A stretch of 64,000 bases of DNA, taken from Diogma glabrata (Eukaryota; Arthropoda; Insecta; Diptera; Cylindrotomidae). The DNA lies in NCBI GenBank assembly GCA_963693315.1, contig OY856186.1:234184046-234248045 (forward strand), in the 5' to 3' direction. The notes under the pieces were generated by a model. It made no database searches, was not told the origin of the DNA, and was given only the letters and a program-made list of their open reading frames with translations. The position numbers and the translations under genes are program-made. Shown here piece by piece: positions 1 to 11,317 of this stretch (its first letter is position 1; every line of letters starts with the position of its first letter).

Positions 1-1
1 T

Positions 2-1699
2 ATTAAAAAAGCGTTAACATCAGCTCCAATATTAGCTAATCCTGATTTTACCAAACCATTCACTCTGCAATGTGATGCAAGCAATGATGGGGTGGGATGT
101 GTACTGACACAGCTCGATGATGACGACGTCGAACACCCAGTAGCATTTATGTCGAAGAAGTTAAATGCTGCCCAACGCAACTATTCGGTAAGCGAGAAAG
201 AGTGTCTGGCCGTAATTCTTGGGATCAAAAAGTTCAGAGCATTTATCGAAGGTCATCCATTTAAAGTTATAACTGACCATGCGTCATTGAAATGGTTAAT
301 GCAACAAAAAGATTTAGCGGGTCGTCTAGCGCGATGGAGCTTGAAATTACAGGGTTATTCATTCGAGATTGAATACCGACGAGGAAGCCTGAATGCCGTG
401 CCAGACGCCCTTTCTCGCATCCCATGTATAGACGGGTTCTCTACTAATGATGACTACGATGGAGCTGAAATTGATTTAGAATCACCGTCATTTCGTTCAT
501 CCGATTACTCGAAACTGACTCGAATCGTTGAGGATGGTGGTATGTCTTTACCGGATTTAAAGTTGATAAACGGGAAGGTCTATAAAAAGGTTTGCTTTTC
601 TTCATGTTTGGAAGGAGAACAGTGGAAGCTCTGGATTCCAGAGGAATTGACCTTTAACTTAATAGCTAAAGCGCATGCGCTACCAACTTCAGCTCATGCT
701 GGAGTTGCAAAAACTTTGCATCACCTTAGACGCTTTTTCTTCTGGCCCCGTATGCTATCGCAAGTGCAATCTCAAGTGGTAAACTGTAAGGTATGTAAGC
801 AAACAAAAGCTACTAATCAGGTTCTTCGAGCACCAATGGTCACACCGGTTAGATCTGAACGTCCAATGCAGAGACTGTACATAGATATTTTGGGTCCATA
901 TCCTCGTTCCAAGAACGGTAATATTGCAATTCTCGTAATTTTGGATCATCTGACCAAATTCGTTTTCTTGTTTCCACTCTCTAAACTAACTTCAGAGCCG
1001 ATCTGCAAATTTTTAGAGTCTAATGTGATTCGTACGTTTGGGTGCCCTGAAGTGATCATTTCAGATAATGGGACCCAATTCACCTCACTGTTTTTCCAAA
1101 ATTTTTTAGCTAAATTTGGAATCCGACACTTACGTACAGCGCTTTATTCTCCTCAGGCTAATGCTTCCGAAAGAGTAAATCGTAGTATTTTGGCTGGGAT
1201 AAGAGCTTACTTGAAGGATGACCAAACTAAATGGGACACCCACCTAAGCGATATCGCCGGTGCTCTTCGGTGTATGGTTCATGCGTCAATTAATTGCTCT
1301 CCGTATTACGCCATGTTTGGTATGAGTATGATCAATCACGGTTCTACTTACGTATTATGGAAAAACTTGAAATGTCTGGAGGAACCTGGTGAAGAAATGG
1401 ATCGAGAGGATCATCTGTCAAATATTAGAACGCTTTTGAAAAGCAGGATTGGTGAAGCGTACCTGAAACATGCAAGCCGGTATAATCTGAGAGCACGAAA
1501 ACCGTTGTTTAGAATTGGGGACGTCGTTTACCGTCGTAACTTTATATTGAGTGATGCTACGAAAAAAATTTCCGCAAAATTGTCTCCAAAATTCATCGAA
1601 ACAAAAGTTATTCGACTTGTAGGGAACTCATTGATAGAGTTGGAAGACGTCGCAAGTGGGAAGACAGGCACCTACCATTCAAAAGATATTAGACGTTAG
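2..1699 (+). CDS. pol: Ty3/Gypsy retrotransposon pol, C-terminal part (RNase H and integrase), 5' cut by window edge
   Basis: One open frame runs from the window edge to a TAG at 1697-1699, so the protein lacks its protease and reverse transcriptase here. It opens with the end of the RT/RNase H linker (SAPILANPDF) and an RNase H domain (CDAS near 71-82, then FMSKKLNAAQRNYS, ECLAV and TDHASLKWL). A zinc-binding H2C2 domain follows (H..H and CKVCKQTK, about 670-810), then the integrase core. The catalytic triad is visible: D in YIDILG at 884, D in ISDNGTQF at 1064, E in ASERVNR at 1169. Spacing is D-60-D-35-E, the classic retroviral-type arrangement. The frame is uninterrupted, so this copy is either young or constrained. 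The motif around ASERVNRSILAG resembles insect Ty3/Gypsy lineages such as Osvaldo/Ulysses; that lineage assignment is from memory and tentative. No envelope frame follows. Confidence 0.93.
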   Translation: MKKALTSAPILANPDFTKPFTLQCDASNDGVGCVLTQLDDDDVEHPVAFMSKKLNAAQRNYSVSEKECLAVILGIKKFRAFIEGHPFKVITDHASLKWLMQQKDLAGRLARWSLKLQGYSFEIEYRRGSLNAVPDALSRIPCIDGFSTNDDYDGAEIDLESPSFRSSDYSKLTRIVEDGGMSLPDLKLINGKVYKKVCFSSCLEGEQWKLWIPEELTFNLIAKAHALPTSAHAGVAKTLHHLRRFFFWPRMLSQVQSQVVNCKVCKQTKATNQVLRAPMVTPVRSERPMQRLYIDILGPYPRSKNGNIAILVILDHLTKFVFLFPLSKLTSEPICKFLESNVIRTFGCPEVIISDNGTQFTSLFFQNFLAKFGIRHLRTALYSPQANASERVNRSILAGIRAYLKDDQTKWDTHLSDIAGALRCMVHASINCSPYYAMFGMSMINHGSTYVLWKNLKCLEEPGEEMDREDHLSNIRTLLKSRIGEAYLKHASRYNLRARKPLFRIGDVVYRRNFILSDATKKISAKLSPKFIETKVIRLVGNSLIELEDVASGKTGTYHSKDIRR

Positions 1700-2560
1700 C
1701 TTAATCTAAGTTGTAGAGTCATCTGTCATCGTTATGAGAAAACAAAACATTGAAGATTCATTTAAGATGCTTCATGTCCACAAGTTCACCTCAATTCAAC
1801 GTTTTTTTAGTGTTAGCAAAATCTTCGCTTCTGCGAACACTATCCTGTAACGTTTGCATTCGGTTCCTTATAACCATACTCTATAGAATTTATTCAAGAT
1901 TCCAAGTTGGTAAAACTTTTCTGTTCATCAACAAGAAACAAAATTATTTTCTTATACTCATGAATCTATTTCAAAATTCTTCCTCACCGATATGTTAAAA
2001 TGAGTAATATTCGATTCATAAAAATTAAACTTGTAAATTATTTAAACCTATTAAGATGTGAATCAAATTTATTGATTATCAATTGACCGTTACGGTACAT
2101 GTAGTAAATGCAAAAAAGGAAATGGTTTTGGATCAAATTTATATATAGGTCAATGTTAATAATTATTTACATTTGAATTACGAGTTTTTTTTCTATGTAT
2201 AAACAAATTAAATTTCTTGATTTTGTTATGCTTGTATTTTTAAATTCAAAACAGCTGATCGCAATAAAGATGGATTATCATTGCCATCTATTAATTAAAT
2301 AAACATTACCGATAAACTGCAAAGTAAATTGGGATTCTTTATTTAATTTAGTTTTGATAAATTTTGATTTATTTTTGCGGGTTTCCGGCAAAAATTAAAT
2401 ATAAGAGATGGTTTTCTTTCAACTTATCTCTCTTGCTAGCTATTGCTAGCTGTTACAAGTTCTAGGCTTCTAACTGAAGTAAGTTAGCAAGCGTGGCTTA
2501 GGTTCCAGCCAAATAAATTTTATATTGCGTATATAATGTAACTTTTTAAAAGTTTTTTTT
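1700..2560 (+). other. Downstream region of the Gypsy element, probably holding the 3' LTR
   Basis: No coding sequence is convincing after the pol stop. A purine-rich run at about 2112-2126 could be a polypurine tract. Near 2400-2520 there is a promoter/R-like stretch (TATAAGAGATGG, a short CTAGCTATTGCTAGC palindrome) and then AATAAA at 2512. This fits an LTR, but the 5' LTR lies outside the window, so its limits cannot be confirmed. The small frame at 1750-1998 has no recognisable motif. Confidence 0.3.
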
Positions 2561-2970
2561 TATTGATATTCACGTGTTTGTGTTAATTTAGAAAATTGTA
2601 ATTCTTTTTTTGGAACCAGTGAATCATAGTGTATTTTGGCTAGAAAGTTTTAAAATAAGCTTAAATAAAATAACAAAAAACTTTACAAGCAAAACAAAAT
2701 TTAATTTAAATACATAAAAGAAAAATAATGATGGCCACAATTTGTGCTTAAAAAATTTATGTGATTATAAAGCCATCACGCTAAAAGTATTTTAGATGAA
2801 ATAAAGACAAAAAAAAATTATGTACAGTTTAGTTAAATATATGTATACTAAATAAAATTTATATAATGTTTCTGAAGTTATAATAAAAAAAAGGAACAAA
2901 TATTAAGATAAAACTAAAACATAAACTTTTATTGCTTTAAAATTAATTAATGAATTAAGAGAAAATATTG

Positions 2971-3046
2971 ATCATATGGTGCTGTTAATATATCATATGT
3001 GCTGTTAATATATCAAATGTTGATCATATGTGCTGTTAATATATCA
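2971..3046. repeat. Short tandem repeat, three ~20-25 bp units
   Basis: The word GTGCTGTTAATATAT, preceded by CATATG, occurs three times in a row with small spacing differences. The rest of 2560-3070 is AT-rich sequence in which I see nothing else. Confidence 0.7.
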
Positions 3047-3078
3047 AGTTAAAGCATACATTATTTATTTGCGAATGT

Positions 3079-3290
3079 ATGATTTCGTCACAAAATTTAA
3101 GCCAAACTAAGGAAAGAATTACTTGGGAAATAGATTTTGATTTTGTACCTTAAACGGATGAAGGATATTTAAGAAAAGGACTACTGGAAGAAAAATTATC
3201 AAAAAAAAATTGGGAAATTTATGCAGCTCGTGATTGATTTTACCAACCCATCATCAATGGTCAAACAAATTGGATTCGTTGTGAGTTTCT
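3079..3290 (+). pseudogene. Exon-like coding remnant of unknown identity
   Basis: From the ATG at 3079 one frame reads as ordinary soluble protein for about 67 codons, broken by only two stops, a TAA after DFDFVP and a TGA after AARD. It includes ERITWEIDFDF, EGYLRKGLLEEKLSKKNWE and INGQTNWIRCEF. It ends at a good splice-donor-like GTGAGT at 3281. The composition stands out from the very AT-rich, stop-dense surroundings. I do not recognise the protein. It could be a decayed host exon, a transposon fragment, or chance. The 3291-3560 stretch beyond it shows nothing. Confidence 0.25.
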
Positions 3291-3641
3291 TTTTTTTCTT
3301 AATTTTATTTTAATAAAGTAAAATTTTGTGACAATATTTTTTTTTGATTAATGCTATTAAATCAAAATCTTGTATTTTTGTTTTTTAAATAATTTTATTT
3401 CTAATATGATGAGGCAGTAAACTTAGTAGTTTGATAGTGAAGATGACCGATTTCTTTTTTACTCTAATTCTGGGCGATCGTGAGTAAGCTATAAAGTGGA
3501 AAGTAGATTTAATTCCCTATTTAATTTTTTTTGTTATGTGGGTACTCTGAATATAAAAATTTTTTCTTTGTAAGTAATGATCACTATCATGAACCCTGAT
3601 ACTGAGACTTTAAATCTCGTGGTGATAGAAGTACCCGGTGA

Positions 3642-5982
3642 TCATCTTTCGGTAAATTCAACCAAAAAGAACGTTACAACTATCAAGCACTTGTGTAAGT
3701 TGATCAGTGTTGAGGGGTGTGCTCCATATTTCTTATTGAAGAATATTTTTAAAACGTTTATAACTGTTTTGCAAGTGTTTTTTAGTATTTTATGATGTTG
3801 TACGAAGTTAAGTTTGTTATCGAAGTAGAATCCCAGGATTCTTAAGAGTTTTTCTCTTTTTAGAGTGATTGTGTTGATGGTTAGTTTAGAGATGAGGGGT
3901 GGTTTTTTATTGTTGTGTATGTATATGTACTTGGTTTTGTCTACGTTCACCTGTAAATTCAATTTTGTTAGTTTGTCGGTGAATTTAGATAAGAATAGGT
4001 TGGTCTTTTTTCTACTGAATTATGGTTTTGATCTGCTATTACAAAGAAGAAGTCATCCGCGTATTGATATATGAATATGTTTTCTGTCGAGCATTGGTGT
4101 AATTTGTGTGTATATATATTGAAGAGGGACGGACTCATTGGGTCGCCCTGCGGAACACCTTGACTTGTTGACTTGTATATTTTGAATGAATCTTCTCCGA
4201 ATGTAATTTTTCTGTTTGTTAATCTTTTTTGTATCCATTCTATGTATGCGTTTGGAATGTTGATATTTTTCATTGTTTCGGCTAATATGTTTATGTCTAC
4301 ATTGTCAAAAGCGCTTTTGATGTCTAGGATAATTAAGAATATGCAATATTTGTTTTTGATGAGGTGAGTCATTTTATTGTATAGGCACAATATTAGATCT
4401 CTCGAGGATTTACCTTTTCTGAATCCGAAGGAGAGGTCTGGTAATACTGAATTGTCTGTAAGGACTTTATCTATTCTGGATATGACTAGTTTGGCCATTA
4501 TTTTGTATAGGACTGGGAGGAGTGTGATGGGTCTATAGTTTTCAACTTTGGATGTATCTTTATTTGGTTTATGGATGGGTATGACTTTTGATATGTTCCA
4601 GTTCGTTGGAAAAGATTGTCGATACCATGCTTTATTAAAGTGTTTTGTCAGATTGTGGATGTAATTAATGTCCAATCTTTTGATTATCCTGTAGGAGATT
4701 TGGTCAGACCCAGGAAGGGTATTTTTGGATTTGTTAATTATTTCGATTATCTCTTTTGTGTTGAATTCATCCTGGAAGTACGTGATTGAGTTAGAAGTGT
4801 TGTTAAAGTTGATCGATGTGACATCGTCTCTAAAATTCAGATCCATAAACTCTTTTACATTTTCTTTGATGTTGAAGATGTTGTTGTTTCTTTGATTTTT
4901 GTTAAAGAAGCATCCTATTTTATTCCAGATTTCTCTGGAGTTGGAGCTGGGGTTAATACTGTTTATGAACTTACTCCAGGAGTTTTTCTTTTCTTTTTTT
5001 ATTTCTCTCTTGAGTTTACTGGATGCTCTCTTGAATTCAATGTAAGTGGAGTATTTGAGTTGGAGTATTTTCTGTATATCCTCTTCTTGGCTTTTTTTAC
5101 TTTCCACATTGTGTTGATGGTTTCATTCCACCACGGTTTTGCTGTATTGTTGTTGTTTACTGGTATAACTGTGGTGTTGGTTTTGATGATGCTTTCTAGT
5201 TCTTGTTCATAGTCCTCTAGATTGAATGTATGGTCTGGGTTTAGGTTTGAGAGGTCTTTATCGATTTTAGCTAGATTAATTTTTTTCCTGTTGTGTGAAG
5301 GGATGCTGAATCTATCTGTATAGCCTAGTACTATAGGGAGATATGGATCCTACGTTGTTGTTTGATATTTGCCATGGAATTTGTTTACTAAGTCTTGTGA
5401 TATTAGAGATATGTCTATTGCAGATGAGATATTTAGTCCTCCCAACCTGGTTTGATCTACATTGTTAATTATTATGTAGTTAGAGTTATTTATTATGTCT
5501 GCAATCGTTTCACCTTTGTGATCTGGGATGCTTTTGGATTCCCATAGATGATGGTGAGCATTTATATCTCCTAGTATAAGGGATTTGCTAAAATTTTTGG
5601 AGTTGTATAATAATAGGTTGAAGTTGGTTTTTAGAGTTTGTATGTTTATATTGGGTGGAGCATAGAATGTGGTTAAGGAAAAGATTTGGTTTTTGCAGTC
5701 TGATATTTTGATGTTTAAAACCTCTAATGGGTCTAAGTTCCAGTGAAAGTTTGTTTCTTTGACTATGATGTTTTTCTTGATCAGGAATCCTACTCCTCCA
5801 TAATTGTCGTTTCTGTGCTTTATGTAGGTGTTGTAGTTTCGTATCTTGAATTTGTCCTGGCTGTTTGTCCAGGTTTCTGATAGGAATACTATATCTATGT
5901 TCTCTATTGCTAAGAATTGTTCCAGTTCTAGTAAGTTTTTTTTTAAACTTCTTATGTTAATTTGCAGTATGTTAAAGGGCAT
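3642..5982 (-). pseudogene. I-like LINE ORF2: endonuclease-reverse transcriptase, frameshifted
   Basis: The protein starts at the ATG at 5982 (MPFNILQINIRSL). The endonuclease motifs appear in order: the N of INIR, E of SETW, TFYAPP, GDINAHHHLW, and the D of SAIDISLIS. The frame stops at 5350, but 5349-5108 continues in another frame with clear coding sense (LPIVLGYTDRF, KPWWNETIN), and 5107-3968 carries the RT. RT motifs are YRPITLL, LSFGFRKGKSSRD, LDIKSAFDNVD, GVPQGDPMSP and the catalytic YADD. A further shift near 3965 moves the thumb region (LRILGFYFDNKLNF) to 3962-3642. At least three frameshifts are therefore needed to read it. The SDH box expected just before LPIVL is missing, so the endonuclease would be dead even if the frame were intact. 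Confidence 0.85.
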
Positions 5983-6363
5983 AATTTGTTGTTGGTTGGC
6001 CGTGGCCTATAGTGTCTATTTTTATTTTCGAATGGGGATTTTTTTGTGGATGAGGTTGTACCAGAGAGGATGTTAATGGTTTTAGATTATATTGCAGTAT
6101 GGGGGATATGTAATTTATTTTGATTTGATTGAAATTCTGATGTATTGGTGAGGAAGGGTTTAGGTTTTGTGATGAGTGATTAATGTCGAATAGGATTTTT
6201 TTATTTGTTGAAATATGGTATGATTTTGGTGAGCGTTGTGGTGTTTTATAATTAATGTTATTTTTTGGGTTTTTAATATATTTTTATGAAAGAAAGGTGT
6301 TATTGATTTTGTGGTGATTGTTAGTTGAGGTGTATTTCGTGATGAATATGAGACTTTTGTAAG

Positions 6364-7926
6364 TCAATTTGGGTCAAATTCGTCTTCACAGGAGTCGAAA
6401 TTTGATCCATTGGATGCTGGTCCTATGATGTGGTTTATTGATTTTTTGGTGTAGGGTGATAGAATTTCGTCTATGTTTTTAAGTTTGTTGAAAAGGTTAG
6501 TTATTGCTTGATCTTTATTGGCATCTTTATTATTCATTTTTGATATGTCTTCACTCATTGAGATTACTTCTCTGATCTGTAGTTGGATTTTTACATGCGG
6601 CAGTTTTTGATTTCTCCAATTTCAGATTTGAGTGAATCCATGTCTTTTTTATTGTTTTCTTTGTATTCTTTCCATTCGTTGATCATAACCCCAACTTATT
6701 TCAGACTGTTGGATAATTCTTGATTATCTTTTTTAAGTTTGTCGTTTTCCTTTATTAGTGTTAGCATATATGTTTTTTGTTTATTAATTTTATTTTGGTC
6801 CATCTCTTTGGTTTTGTTTTGATCTGTCGTGGTTGGTAGGTTGGGGAAGTCTTTTTCCTTGTATTCATATTCTTGGGGTATTATGGTGGATCTAGCTTCC
6901 TTGTAAGAGATTTTTTTGCAGATCATCAATTTCTTTATTTCTTTTTGATTTTTATATTCTTCGCAGTCTGAGTGATTGCTTTGATGATTTTTTTTACAAT
7001 ATAAGCAATGTGCTTTGTTGGTGCAGTCCGGTGTTTCGTAGTCATTTTCTGTGCCGTTGAAGCATCGTTTCTTTCCTCTGCATCGGGATGCTGTGTGTCC
7101 GTATATAAGGCTGCTGTGGCATAACAGAGGGTTGAGAATATATGGAGTTATGTATCTTTTGACGTTTGTAATGGTGATGTGTTCAGGAAGGGAGGCCTTC
7201 CTGAAGGTGACGACTACGGACGAGGGGTCTTTAGGTTGGCCCGTGATGGCGTTCCATTTTGACAATCATTTTAGTTGAGTGATTTGGTAGAATGGGTTTA
7301 TGTTTTTTATTAAATCATTTAGGTCTATATCTTGGGCTATGTATGGATTTGATGCCTTTGGATTCGAAAAATGTATTTGGGATGTAAGCATTGTAGTCTT
7401 CATTGTTTTTGTATTGGTCGATGATGGCATTTGCGGTGCGCCAATCTCTTGTTTTTCTTATCTTGTTTCTGTTGAGTTGAAAGACTTCAAGATGAACCCT
7501 AGGTTTAGTTTATTTATTTGTATAGCCATTGTTAGATCGTCAATTATTTTTCCCTCTATGATTAATGCAAATGGTCCTGTATCTCCAGGGCGGTATTTGT
7601 TATTATTTTCTGGGGTTATTATTCAGAAAATTTTCTTTGGTGTTGTCTTTTGGTTGGATTATGTCTTTTAGGGTGTTCTGGTAGTTTATATTATTTGTTG
7701 ATTCTGTGTTGTGGATGATGTTATTAATTTCATTGATGTCTAACATAGTATGTTCTTCGTCAGTGCAGCTTGAGTTGCCTGAGTGAATTTCTTTATCGAG
7801 GTAATTGTCGAATTCCGTGTTTATGTATGTTAGGTCCATATTTGAGGGTATTTCTAGGTTAGGTTTGAACATTTTGACTACTATGTCGTTGTCTTTTGTT
7901 TTTAATTGGTTACCTTTCTTAGGCAT
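6364..7926 (-). pseudogene. I-like LINE ORF1 (gag-like nucleic-acid-binding protein), frameshifted
   Basis: Start is the ATG at 7926 (MPKKGNQL). The N-terminal part runs to 7603 and continues in a neighbouring frame through YRPGDTGPFALIIEG, a motif type seen in I-clade gag proteins. The central block 7265-6696 contains TFRKASLPEHITI, a region of Cys/His knuckles (CRGKKRC, CLYCKKNHQSNHSDC) and KKISYKEARSTI, which in this family follows the zinc knuckles. The last frame, 6558-6364, is probably the C-terminus. The overall span of about 1.56 kb, or 520 codons, is normal for this family. Its role would be to coat the element RNA. At least two frame breaks and one stop make it non-functional. The first of the two expected N-terminal knuckles is degenerate. 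Confidence 0.75.
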
Positions 7927-8540
7927 TGTGGGTATGGTTGTAATGAGGTAGTTGGATTTATAATATTATTTGGGTATGTGTGAGTCTAAAGTGAAATGAT
8001 TGTTTTGTTTTTGGGTTATAGTTTGTCCGAATGTTTAGCGTAGGTTCGATGTTAAATACAAGCATCTATATTTTCGATTTAGTTTAATTTAATTTGAGTG
8101 AGCTAGTGCTCTATTTATATAATTAATAGTGTATTTATTCAATTAATTGTACTTATTGTTATGCTAAGTAAATTTATCAAGCTTATCAAATTGTTTCAAA
8201 TACCTGGGTTTTCTTGAGTATTATGATGGCTGTATAATTATTATTGAAGGTTGATTGTTGTTTATTGCTGCTGTGTTTGTAGGTGTGCAATTTATTGGCG
8301 TGGCATGATGGCGTCTCGTTTGATTGTAATGTGGTTGAGTGATGTTGAATCTATAATTTATCCCTCAATCCTTGTTGATATTTAAACTTTTTGAATTTGG
8401 TAGCGGAGATTGGATGCTCATTTCGATATTCTGCCTGATATTTGGGAGTTTTGGTCACTATTGCACCCGAAAATTGTTTGATTTGTCGATGTAGAAACGT
8501 GGTGTATGCACTCCACTATTAATTTTTGGTTGATATCTTT

Positions 8541-9282
8541 TTATTTTTTATAATTTTTTTCATTTTATTATTATTAAAACTTATTAATTTTTATATTATT
8601 GTTTCAGAATATAATTAATTTAAACTTTAGATCAAAAATTTTTTTATGATTAATCACACTTTCACTTAAATGAACTTGACTCCTCGATTGTATATATGCG
8701 AATGAATTAAATATTAATTTTCTTCAGTTTTTATACTAAACGTCAAAAAATCCTTAACAAAATCTTTAAGATAGAATGAAATGAACTTTACGTTAAGTTA
8801 ACGTTAAGTTTGCGTGCATTAGTGCATTTTCATACATTTGTACTTTACGTTAAGTTAAAGTTACCGACTATAAATCGGGCATATTGATTTGTAAATTTTT
8901 TTATTTTTGATCTACGGGAGTGACAAGCCCAGCGTACTCCAGTACAAGATATCAAATCATTAGATCGAGTATCTCGAGACCGGATTTTTCGAGCAGAAAC
9001 TCTACTTGAGACTTTAAAAGCCATTTTATGTGTGAAAAATAATTTAACAAATTCTTGTGGAATATTTCATGACCTTTTCAACAACAATAGTAACCTCCTA
9101 AAAAAATTTACGCAAATAAGAAATATTCCGAAGAATGAAATAATACAACACATAATTTTTTTTATTTATTATATTTGTACGTTTCACTTTTCTTGTATTT
9201 AAAAAAATATATTACAATATTGGGGATTTTTTGAGATCAATTATACTCAAGTAAGTAAAGAGGTAATTAAAATGTTTTCAAT
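8541..9282. other. AT-rich spacer with a short family AC fragment
   Basis: No gene is visible. At 8893-8945 there is a remnant of the C end of family AC, recognised by GATCTACGGGAGTGACAAGC followed by GCGTACTCCAGT. It uses the same orientation as the copy at 10495. Confidence 0.6.
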
Positions 9283-9436
9283 TCAAAGGCATGGTTGGAA
9301 GTTTCTCAGGAAAAAATTCCACTTCGCATTTTTCGTGTTTCGGATGAATTCGAACCTTCCTTCTTAGTGCCTGGTTTGAATCCTTAGGCAGACACGCTAT
9401 CGATTACGCCATTGAGGCGATGACAATTTCAAAGTT
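9283..9436 (-). repeat. tRNA-derived SINE-like unit, copy 1
   Basis: Read on the minus strand, a perfect match to the pol III A box (TGGCGTAATCG) is followed about 50 bases later by a near-perfect B box (GGTTCGAATTC). Then comes a non-tRNA body with CATCCGAAACACGAAAAA. The same unit lies on the plus strand at 59695-59843, with the boxes conserved and the spacing between them shortened. That combination is the signature of a tRNA-derived SINE or a tRNA pseudogene spread by retroposition. Terminal duplications were not found. Confidence 0.6.
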
Positions 9437-9564
9437 GAAACTTCTGCATCACTTATTTAATTTACTTAAGTTGAATTTTAAGTTAACTCCATATTATGGA
9501 AATGTTTTACATATTACAATATAATTTTTTTGTTCTATGAAAATTTTTGTTGCTTTATATAGAC

Positions 9565-9581
9565 CCCCCCCCCCCCCCCCC
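9565..9581. repeat. Homopolymer C tract
   Basis: Seventeen consecutive C residues in a strongly AT-rich setting. Length calls in such tracts are unreliable. Confidence 0.95.
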
Positions 9582-10494
9582 TCAGGTCAATGGTGTCACG
9601 CTTTGCCAATGTTAAAATCTGGTCACCTTACACAAAAACTGTGCATTGCAAAATTCTAAAAAAAATTGAAATGTATTGTTAATTAAGTGCTCTTTCAAAT
9701 GACACCCCACTCATTTGGGTCAAAAATGTTTTTTTTACCCTACCCACACCGATCATCTAAACACATAGAAATATAATTAATTGAGACTTCGCCATGATTT
9801 TCATTCAGAATTTACCAAACTTCCTAGCTCTGTGATTTTTTTCAAATTTTTCTGTCAATAAATGTCGAAACGTAGAGGGGGAACGGTCTGAAAGTCGCAC
9901 TTTTTTGACAATTATTCCAGAAATCACATTTACGTCATTGTGACATCAAAATGACATCACGCTAAGTTACATCTTATGTAAGATCTGGGTCATATTTAAG
10001 TCATATGTATGTCATTATTTCACACTTATTTACGTAAGAACATGACATAACAATAATGACATAACTATGACACAAATGTGATGTCTGTAGAGATGGCAAT
10101 TATTCGACTTAGTAAGTTATCGAATAGTAAATTTTCAAAATAACCGGTACACCAAGGTTAACCGACAGAAAAAAATTCAAATAAAAATGTGTTTGCAATT
10201 CACAAATAATTTTTTAAAAAAAGTGTTTCTTTATTGATCATAACACTTCATTTAAAACATACCAGAACAAACAGAAAATTAAAATAAATATCAGTATTTG
10301 ACGGCTAAAATCTTTATCAATTTAAATTTAAAATTATTATTATACTTAAACTTGATCGAACTTGGTACCGCTGGAATTTGGCGAAACATGATGAATAATT
10401 GTAGATAAAATCCCTTGTTATAGTATTTCGCAATTGAATTTTATTTTTAATAAATTAACTATTTAGTTATTTAATTTATATTTATATTTTCACC
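9582..10494. other. Non-coding stretch with a TGACATCA-rich patch
   Basis: No coding sequence. Between 9905 and 10090 the motifs TGACATCA, GACATAA and TTACGT recur closely. A similar patch is at 30300-30495. The two may be remnants of one repeat family. Confidence 0.4.
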
Positions 10495-10666
10495 GCATGG
10501 AGGGATCAGCTTTTATTGCTTTAAATTTTTTATTTTATTTTTGATCTACGGGTGTGACAACCCTGCGTACTCCAGTCCCTGCTATTGACATACGACTTAA
10601 CGTGAGATATCACATACCACTGGCAATAGCAGTGAGATATCACTAGCCAAGGTGACATCTTAGGGG

Positions 10667-10672
10667 TAGTGG
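10667..10672. other. Left target-site duplication of the 10.9-kb insertion
   Basis: TAGTGG immediately precedes the left TIR and recurs immediately after the right TIR at 21607-21612. If one CA pair is counted as host rather than element, the duplicate becomes TAGTGGCA (8 bp). Confidence 0.75.
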
Positions 10673-10687
10673 CAGGGCTCCCGCTGA

Positions 10688-10778
10688 ATCCATTTTTTCC
10701 ATTTTTTTTTGGTTCTTTCCATTTTTTCCCATTTTTTCCGTCATTTTTCCATTTTTTCCATTTTTTTAAACATTTTTT
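10688..10778. repeat. Subterminal CCATTTTTT repeats, left end
   Basis: About seven loose copies of CCATTTTTT sit just inside the left TIR. A matching cluster lies at 21529-21580 next to the right TIR in the same orientation. Such subterminal clusters often bind transposase; that role is inference. The antisense reading of this tract gives a Lys-rich frame that is not a gene. Confidence 0.7.
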
Positions 10779-11317
10779 TAGAATACATATACACATTTTT
10801 ATATTAATTAAAAAACTTTTCCATCGTTATTCATCAACTAGTTTTATATATAATGCAAATTCAGAGAAATAGTAGGAGAATGTGTGAGTAAATAATTAAT
10901 TTATCGATATAAACCTCGATAACCTTTTCGTCGATCAATTAATAGTTTTAGTAATTAAACCCAAGTAATTAAGGAAAAAGTAATTTGAATTATGCAATTC
11001 AAATATTTTGAAATTCGAATATGTTCAACTTTTGTGAGAGTAAAACTCCATTTCTCTTCTATATGAAGCGATGCTATTTGACGTTGAAATTTCATCATCA
11101 TTTATCAGATCTACATAAGTTAGACATTGTTGTTTTTATTCAATTTTCAATTCTAGTGTATATTGTTTAGTTTGAAGTTTGCTCTACGAACACATATTTT
11201 ACTGTTTTCCATACTCTACTGATCTACGAGTTTGGACGACAATCGACATTGAGATGGGCACTAAGCCAATTTATATTCTAGATTTTATTTGAATGGATAT
11301 TTTTGTTTATATAAAAG

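Larger units (their letters stand above)
3560..8540 (-). mobile_element. I-like LINE (non-LTR retrotransposon), decayed
   Basis: On the minus strand the order is a likely 5' leader (8540-7927), ORF1 (7926-6364), a spacer of about 380 bases and ORF2 (5982-3642). ORF1 has a CCHC-type gag-like region ending in an ISYKEARS-like motif typical of I/Nimb elements. ORF2 has an APE-like endonuclease and a reverse transcriptase. All reading frames are broken. The 3' end is lost: the frame stops inside the RT thumb, with no RNase H, 3' UTR or A-tail recognisable below 3640. LINE copies usually lose their 5' end instead, so a later deletion or insertion probably removed the 3' part. The outer limits are estimates. 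Confidence 0.8.

Noticed and set aside
1750..1998. Possible envelope-like ORF after Gypsy pol
   Set aside because: 82 residues with no signal peptide, furin-like site or glycoprotein motif; most likely chance within the LTR-proximal region.
10530..10796. Lys-rich 88-residue protein on the minus strand
   Set aside because: It spans the AC/TIR junction and a TTTTTTCC repeat tract; the composition follows from the repeats.
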